DNA of 64,000 nt from Bombardia bombarda (Eukaryota; Ascomycota; Sordariomycetes; Sordariales; Lasiosphaeriaceae). Each line of letters starts with the position of its first letter. The first letter of the stretch is position 1. The notes below the pieces were generated by a model that did not search any database, was not told the origin of the DNA, and was given only the letters and a program-made list of their open reading frames with translations. The stretch spans positions 9,757,001-9,821,000 of the forward strand of contig JAULSR010000001.1 in NCBI GenBank assembly GCA_030512295.1, written 5' to 3'. The translations under genes and the position numbers were made by a program. Positions 57,196 through 64,000 of this stretch are shown here, one piece after another.

Positions 57196-60100
57196 CTTTT
57201 CTAGGTAGAGGAATGATCGTGAGAAGCTTTAGGGGGGCATGTAGTAGTCGGGCTATCAAACTCGGGGTACTCAATGTAAAATGCAGTCTTACATGTAAGT
57301 TGTGAAGTTGTAAATACTTCAATTTGCAATCTTCGCGGGGGTGAATCCCATACGCCTGGCTAGGCATTGGCGGAAGCGCGGAAGGTGCGGCGGTTAGGTC
57401 ACTCAGAATGCGAATTCAATCCAGGTAAGAATCAGCACAGCCAGTTCCTTCCTCTTGGAGTTCGAGGTGAGAGCATATCTGCCGCCCCGGCGTCTCCTAT
57501 TTCTCACCACAGGACAGGCGTCTTAACTGCGACTTCCAGTTGCCCACCGCAACAGATTTCTCCAGCTATCTCTCATACTCCATCATGATCAATCCCATAT
57601 TTCCGTGAAACCGTAAAAAGGCAAGAAAGCAACTACCAGGTAAGAAATCAGCAGGACATTCCAGGGCAGTCGGACCATGGATGATGATACGACTACCAGT
57701 AACACACGAAGTTGTGCTGGGAGGCTCGGTTAGGTACAGCGTGGGGCGATGAGTTTGGCAACAGCCTCAGTTTTACCACCGAATGATTCGTTATTGTACC
57801 CGCGTCAGAAGATTTGTTACGAGAGGAGCCACCCTTCAGAAACTTAAGGTGAAGAAAATAAACTCCACTAACAACGGGACTTTTGATGGTACTTGCTGTA
57901 GCAGGTTGCGGAAGGTGGAAGGTGCGAGCAATGAGGTGGAAAGAGCGAGGGATGTCAGAACGTTTGATAAGTCAAAAAGTCCAGGTTGTTGCCAGAATTA
58001 TTGCTCCATGCTGTACATGATCTGAAATATAAATGAATCAATGATCACCCAATGCACGTATGCAAGCATCCCAAGTCTAGGTTCTACCTGATGATGTTTT
58101 GGGCGGGTAGTATTCGTTCCTGTATGTCTGACAGGTCCCCTTCCCGCTGCAGCTTAGGTACCTTACAATGAATGTCTTGGTTTGTCCGGCGAATGGATAT
58201 CGCAAAGGCAGGAGGGCAGGTTTCGAAGTACCTAGGTACAAGATACTACTTACTACCTAGGTAGTCTATCCTGTTCTTAAGCCGACTGAGCCTTTTGTTC
58301 TGCCGTCTCTAACCGATATCCACTGATGTGTCGGATAGCTTGGTTCTAGCGGCCGAAAATGGATGACACATGGATGAGTAAATGGAACTCACTCCATAAA
58401 AGTGATCCAAGGTCCACCAGTCTCACCAGACCAATGCTACCTCTACACTAGATTTTCAAGATGCTGGGTATTCGAGCTGGGGGAAGCTTGCCAGTACAAG
58501 AACGGGTCCCAGTTGCAATGAAGGGTTTTTTATATAAAAACTATCGGTCTGTGCCTTTTTGTCGGGGGTCCGCCTGAGGGTCCATGTCCAGCCGCTGCTA
58601 TTGCGAGTGAAGAATATAGGGACTGAACACTCGCTGCGTATCAAAAGCCCAGAGAGACATTCGAGCAATCAATTACTACAGTGGAGAAATACTGCGAGTA
58701 AACCATCGCGGTTAGGTACCCGGGCAGTCAAGTATACATAGGTTGAAGTAGGTACCTAGGGTGCAATAGATCTCGGATGCCAGGTTCGGCAGCCTCCAGA
58801 TCTTTTCCTCACACCGTCGGCCGTCTCCGAAGAGGTCTTGAACCACAGCCGTATAAAGTGAGCCCGACGGAGCGGGTCTACAAGAGGCTTCGCATCGCCT
58901 AGCCAGGGGACGGTCCGGGTACCCAGGCACGGCGTGACAGTAAGTTCTGGAAGGCGGGCAAGACGACCCCGGATGTAGCCATACCGATCCACTTCCCGGG
59001 GTTAAAAGGGCGCTAGCCTAGAGAGCTTGGATGGTCTGGCCCGGCCTTTACTTGGGAAAAGCAGTACCGCGACCACGATCGAGTAATGGTTTGCTAATGA
59101 GCAATGAGCTCTTGCGCCATACGTGCACCCCGCAAACGTCCCATTTCGCGGCGGACAGCGACAGACACCCAACAAAACAGTCGGCCAACTTGCATATGTG
59201 AGCGTGTCGTTCGTTACAAGGGGCGGCTAAACAGCGAGAATGTGTGTTACCGTACTGACGTTTCAGCCCTCTCCAACGTGTCTTTGATGTGGACTGCCGT
59301 GTCTGTTGTCATGTTGTATCTGGCCGCCAAGGAGGCCTTGGAGTTAGGTAATTGGAAGCTGGGCGTTCATGTGAGCATGTGAGGCTCAAAAGGACCCGGC
59401 GAGCCGTCCAGCATGCAGCAAGGTCGGTGGATGATGGATGGTGGGTGTCTCAGGGAGCTAGATTCAAGCTTCTCCGAGGGTAAAACCCCTGCCACCTCAT
59501 CTTGCCCGTGGATGGCGCAACCATTGTCATAAAAGAGACGGAAGTAAGCTATCGTGCTCTCGAGTTATACAGACGGGGGCACATCATCCGTTGATACTAT
59601 GAGACCACAAGGCTTATGTTTGGGGTGAAGCAAGTGCTTGCTTGTGGCTGGTTGACAGATGGCCGGCTGGTAAGGGCGTGTACGAGCGTCAGATGTGGTT
59701 TAGTAGATCGATCCATAACATGTTACGTGAAGGGCGTGTCATGGCAAGGAACAAGCGCTGAACTGTCGGTAGGGACCTTGATCATAAGGCTGGCTAGTGC
59801 TATTGAGGTATTGCGGGGAAGCGACCTGAGCGGGACTCGTCCAAGCTGTCCGGACTGAACGTATCGACGGTGTCGTACATTGACATGCGAGACATATGCA
59901 TAGGCAGGTAGGCATTTGGCCCCGCGGCGTCTCCAATGCAGGACATAAGCAGTGACAGGCAGTTACGAACGTTAGAACCAATTGATAGCGAATGGCTGAA
60001 ATGCGATGCAACTTTTTCTATATATGAGTCCCAAGAATCTCGAAAGTCACGAGCCCCGTCAAAATGCTTAGACGAGTGGATGGACAGAATTCGAATCCCC

Positions 60101-62102
60101 CCTCCCCAGCCAATTGTCCCCAGGTCGCTAATCGCCATTAGCTAGAACAGCAAGCTTTAGCGCCGCCTGTCAGAGTTTTCCGTCTCTGCCAGCTTTTTCC
60201 ATGGCTTCAGGTGGAGCAAAATGGCCACGCCATGTGATCCACTACAAAGGCGTCAAGAATGGCCGAAATAGCGCAAGAGACAGACTGGCTGCTGAGAATG
60301 GCTGATGGCTCATGTCATTCAATCCTTTGCAGCGCACCCTTGTTCGCCCTCGTGACTGGGGTGTCCGACAAGTGAGCCGCTCCTGCCCGCAGGTGATGTA
60401 CATGTACATACATGTATTCAGTAGTGCCTTAGGCCCTGGCTTTATTAAAGAAACCAGCCAGAAAGACGTTTTCCTCAGCTAAATATTGGGTCACACTAAC
60501 ATTAAAGCATGGCGTCATTTTTAAAGATCGACATGTTGGCATCTCAATGGGATATTCACAAGTAGCCGTCGAATTTCTTGCCATCCCATTGCCGCGTAAG
60601 TTGGGCATGTACCTTACAGGATACAGTCCTCAGTGACTCCAAACAATGTGATGGCGCTGTGGTTCGCTGATTGTTTGGTAGCAAAACATTTAGTTTTAGT
60701 AACACGTGTATTTACCCGTAATACTCCAATATCGTCAGCGACCAAGTTGGCGTCGTTATCTGCCATCAGCTTTCCTCCGCTCCATTACAAGTTTGGCGTT
60801 GATAGTATTCCAGCTCTGCTGGTCCAGGACAGCCATTGACAGCCAATGGCAATCACGTTTGCCAATGACGGGGTTTTGCTTGCCCATCATACAATGGTAA
60901 CCCAGTTGTAAGAAACTAAAAGCGCCCTCTGCGTATTTGAATGATGGGAACATTCCCTGCTGCACCACCGAGAGGTACCCGGCCGTCGGTAGGCGAGGTA
61001 ACGGTTGTGCGGTCCTGCCGGTCGCTAACCTAAGGTACACAGTAAGAGGCGGGCCAGGTCAGGGGCTAGCACAGAGACAGGCACGCCTGGGAGTCCCGGT
61101 ACTTGTGGTCCTCCCTGGCCATGACACATAATTACTTGATGGAAAAGGCAGGATTGACGCACGATCAACGCACACAGCATACAAATAGTTTGACAGGTCC
61201 CTTCCCTGTCCATCAGCTTAGCTGTACTTCAATTTCAAGCCGTGAATGCCTCTTCTGGAACTTCTGTTCCTTTTTTGCGGCCACTCCAGCTCTTGATGCG
61301 CTGGTTGAGACCCAGTGACTCCCGGTCCCCTTCTTCCTTTTTCATCGCGAGCAATTCGCAACACCGCACCTAAAGACCTCGATTGTCCTTTAATTGCCTA
61401 ACTACCTAGGTCCTTACCTCCTCTAGTTCCTCTCCTCCATACGAAACCTGCCCGATCCAGCCTCGAGACCGCCGATAATCTTCATCAACGTCATTGCACT
61501 GGAGCGCATCAAAAAATTACTGCTGCTTCTCGGAAGAAGAATCAAGGAAACGCCAGATTGGGAAAGGGACGGACGGCCCTGCAGCCCAAGGTCTGCCAAG
61601 ACATTCAGAAGCTTCACAGATCTTGTGACGATCGAGTCAGCGGCTCGTTCCTGCTGCCTCGCTACGGCGACCTATCAGCCACCCCCGCCAATCCCGTCAT
61701 CAGCGCACAACAGGCCACCGCGCGCTGTAGCGTGCCCCTCATCAGCTTGCCCCTCGCCCATCTCCCGCTCCCCCGCCATTGGCCACTAGCACCGATTGAT
61801 TGGCAGGGGCGATAACACAGGCCGGAGCGGCACTCCAGCGATACAATGCCGCATCGCGTCGCAAACTTTTTCCGCTCGTCGGCCACCTCGCTTGAGACAA
61901 CGCTCACAAAGACAGCTCGCCGGCGAGATTCCCCAAGTAGAAGTAGGAGCGCACTCGAAAGGAGCTCGGGGAGCTCTGAACAGGTTTTCGCCTATGCCTC
62001 ATGCCTCTGCGACGCCGCCGCCGCCGCCGCCGCTGCTTCCCCTCCCGCTATCGACGAAATTCAACCCCCACCTGGGCCCCCGCCCCGCCCCTTCGTTTGA
62101 GA
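57196..62102. other. Long intergenic stretch with one MITE-like element
   Basis: About 4.9 kb. Apart from the element at 57737-58013 no gene is supported. TACCTAGGTA motifs cluster at 58150-58265, 58715-58760 and 61400. A minus-strand ORF at 60138-59800 (112 codons, MAISDLGTIGWGGG...) is the most protein-like, but has no recognised motif. The last 700 bases are CT-rich and hold CGCCGC repeats (62012-62036), probably arrestin 5' leader. Confidence 0.5.
57737..58013 (+). mobile_element. MITE-like element, copy B
   Basis: 277 bp flanked by TA on both sides (57735-57736, 58014-58015). The left end (CAGCGTGGGGCGATGAG, then TTTGGCAACAGCCT) and the reverse complement of the right end (CAGCATGGAGCAATAAT, then TCTGGCAACAACCT) match over about 33 positions with seven mismatches, mostly G/A transitions. 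The internal sequence matches copy A (3740-3941) read on the minus strand, including ACCCGCG.CAG.AGAT.TGTTA at the 5' side. No ORF. Size, TA target duplication and CAG/CTG ends fit a non-autonomous Tc1/mariner-pogo relative. The element is degenerate. Confidence 0.68.
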
Positions 62103-63568
62103 ATGGACGACACATCTCGCTCCTCCAGCTTCTCGTCTGATGCCCCCAAGGAGCATGCCCACCACGGCCACCGACTTTCTTTTCCCGGCATACACTTTGG
62201 GCGATCCAGCAAGGACAGCCATGCTAGCTCTCAAGTGTCTATGGACTGGAAGCTCGAGTCCCCGCCGATTGTCCTGTATGGGGATGCAGAAAGCAGCACC
62301 GGCGCCCTGGTCTCGGGCCAGTTGTTCTTGAACATCAAGGACGACGGGGTCGAGATCGAGTCCTTCATTGCGACCTTGACCGTCCATGTCACCCAGAAGA
62401 AACCATTCTCCACCCACTGCCAGGAGTGCATTCATCAGTATACCGAGTTGAAGAGGTGGACGTTGCTCCCACAGCCGCTGGCTCTGAAGAAAGGTTAGTC
62501 AAGTCAACCCCTCGCATGAAACCTTGAAGGGTCCACCGGCCCAAGAGCAATGAACTCCAAGCTGACAAGGATGCTTCAGGCGAACACTCGTTTCCTTTCT
62601 CTGTCCTGCTGGAAGGACACCTCCCCGCAACAGTGGATGGTCCACTGGTGTCGATTTCCTACGAATTCAAGGCTGAGGCCGTTCCGAAGGCCAGCAACGG
62701 CACCCTTCATTCGCCCGTAAAGATCGAAAGAGCGCTCGAAGTCAAGCGCAGTTTGCCAACATCTGAGTTGCCACACCATTCGATTCGCGTCTTTCCTCCT
62801 ACGAACATCAAGGCCAACGTACACTACCCCCATGTCATACACCCCATTGGCACATATAACCTGGCCCTTCGACTCGACGGCATTGCTAAGCACAACACCA
62901 AGGTCGGCACCGTGGAGTACTGGAAGTTGAAGAAGCTCACATGGCGCCTCGAAGAGACGTCCAAGACAATTGCCCCAGCTTGTGGCAGGCATAGTCCTCT
63001 TAAGGGAGACGAAGCTGCGAGGCAGCAACAGAAAAAGGGCTCTATCCGAACTGATACGCGCGTCATCGGCGAGAAGACTCTCTTTTCGGGCTGGAAGAAC
63101 AACTACGCCGGTGCTTCTGACAGCAACGTCGAACTTGAACTCGAATATAGCCTGGCCAAGCACGCCAAGTTTGCGTGCGACACTAAGAGTCGCGACGGTA
63201 CCGAAATCACCCACCAGTTGATGGTGGAAATGGTGGTATCGCAAGAGTGGGCGCCCATTAACAAGCCTGCTCTCGTAACTCACACAGGCGTGGGTCGCAT
63301 ATTGCGGATGCACTTCAGCACTGTGCTCACTGAGCGTTCGGGGATCGGCATCAGCTGGGACAATGAGGCTCCTCCAATTTACCAAGATGTTCCCCCAAGC
63401 CCACCAGCTTATTCATCCGACACATTTCTGGAAGGGGAGGGCGAACGGTCCATCACCGAGTTAATGGAGCCTCTCGACAGTCCTGTTATTGATGGTAGCG
63501 TCAGTGGGCAGCACTTGACAGGTGTGGATACGGGTGAACAGGGTCCGGCCAGTGGCGAAGGGAGGTGA
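62103..63568 (+). CDS. Alpha-arrestin, LDB19/ART1-like ubiquitin ligase adaptor
   Basis: Exons 62103-62493 and 62580-63568 (86-nt intron, GTTAGT...TTCAG) give 459 residues. The arrestin N-terminal sheet starts at WKLESPPIVLYGDAESSTGALVSGQLFL and includes LTVHVTQKKPFSTHCQ. After the intron come HSFPFSVLLEGHLPATVDGPLVSISYEF and SIRVFPPTNIKANVHYP, and the C-terminal arrestin half reaches VGRILRMHFSTVL. Two PPxY motifs (PPIY near residue 394 and PPAY ten residues on) would recruit the WW domains of a Rsp5/Nedd4 ligase. ART proteins of this kind select plasma membrane permeases for ubiquitination and endocytosis. The start is the ATG at MDDTSRSSSFSSDAP, since the upstream in-frame extension is low-complexity Arg from a CGC repeat. 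The Ser-rich N-terminus is a likely phosphorylation region. Confidence 0.9.
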
Positions 63569-64000
63569 AGAGCCGCTTTCACCCTGGCTCAGACTCTGTC
63601 GTGTGTACGTCCTCTCGTCTGTATCGACTTCTGATATATACCGGTGCCCGAAAGCCAAGAGATTTCGCTCCGGAAGCTGAAATCGTGTTTTCCCGGGCTA
63701 GAGAGCATATAGGCGCTTGGAGATAAATAGTGTGGGCGGGACAGTTTGCGTTGGCAGCAGCGGGCATTGATTCTGTCTGCAACGTGTCCCGGCTTTTTGC
63801 ATTTTACTGGAGTTTGTTGGCGCAATATACTAATGACTTTGCATTATATACCCTAAAAGGCAGCGCAGTAGCCTGCTGGGTTGTTAGGTTGGCATGTTGG
63901 TCGTTTTTTACTTTTGGAGAGAGGGTAGTAAAAGAGACTGAGGGAGGTAAGAAAAGTAATGGTTTTCAACAATTCGGCATTATTTCAAGGAACAGCATTT
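63569..64000. other. Arrestin 3' flank, no gene seen
   Basis: 432 bases after the arrestin stop to the window end. No supported ORF; the AT-rich stretch around 63825-63865 may hold polyadenylation signals. Confidence 0.5.

Noticed and set aside
1..64000. CRISPR array, secondary-metabolite cluster or intact transposon
   Set aside because: No regularly spaced repeats, no PKS/NRPS/terpene enzymes and no transposase ORF were found in any frame.

Overview
The window looks like nuclear DNA of a filamentous ascomycete, most likely a Sordariomycete. Genes carry short introns (52-72 nt is typical) with GT...AG ends and CTRAC-like branch sites. Intergenic DNA is long and rich in simple repeats. The genes are typical Pezizomycotina orthologues: a CON7-type C2H2 factor, an Mpv17/PMP22 membrane protein, SNF8, AAR2, RAD5 and POL1. 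One AT-rich island carries C-to-T type nonsense mutations as left by repeat-induced point mutation (RIP). The species cannot be named from the sequence alone.

Layout. 0-11 kb is gene-dense: a hemerythrin-fold protein (+), an unrecognised five-exon Cys-rich protein (-), a MITE-like element, an Mpv17/PMP22 membrane protein (+), tRNA-Asn (-), ESCRT-II subunit SNF8/VPS22 (-) and the U5 snRNP factor AAR2 (-). 11-35 kb is nearly gene-free. It holds one clear gene, the CON7-type transcription factor (15.9-17.9 kb, -), with 4.8 kb of apparently non-coding DNA downstream and 11.6 kb upstream, then a decayed gene at 29.5-30.5 kb. 35-45 kb has a four-exon coiled-coil orphan (+), a mitochondrial PPR protein (-) and, divergent from it, the DNA polymerase alpha catalytic subunit (+), followed by tRNA-Thr (-). 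45-48 kb is a small run of poorly conserved minus-strand ORFs, one with an in-frame TGA and one with a long CAGCAA repeat, which looks like decaying accessory sequence. 48.8-57.2 kb has a small secreted RlpA-like protein (-), RAD5 (-), an NDUFAF6-like complex I assembly factor (+) and a tubby-like protein (-). 57-62 kb is non-coding apart from a second copy of the MITE-like element. The window ends with an alpha-arrestin of the LDB19/ART1 type (+).

The genes do not form a pathway; this is ordinary chromosomal housekeeping content: DNA replication and damage tolerance (POL1, RAD5), splicing (AAR2), endosomal sorting and permease ubiquitination (SNF8, alpha-arrestin), mitochondrial gene expression and assembly (PPR, NDUFAF6-like) and morphogenesis (CON7). 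I see no secondary-metabolite cluster, no intact transposon and no evident new defence or conflict system. The points most worth a second look are the two related TA-flanked inverted-repeat elements 54 kb apart, the RIP-mutated pseudogene, the in-frame TGA gene, the GC-AG intron inside the POL1 catalytic domain and the very long gene-free region upstream of CON7.
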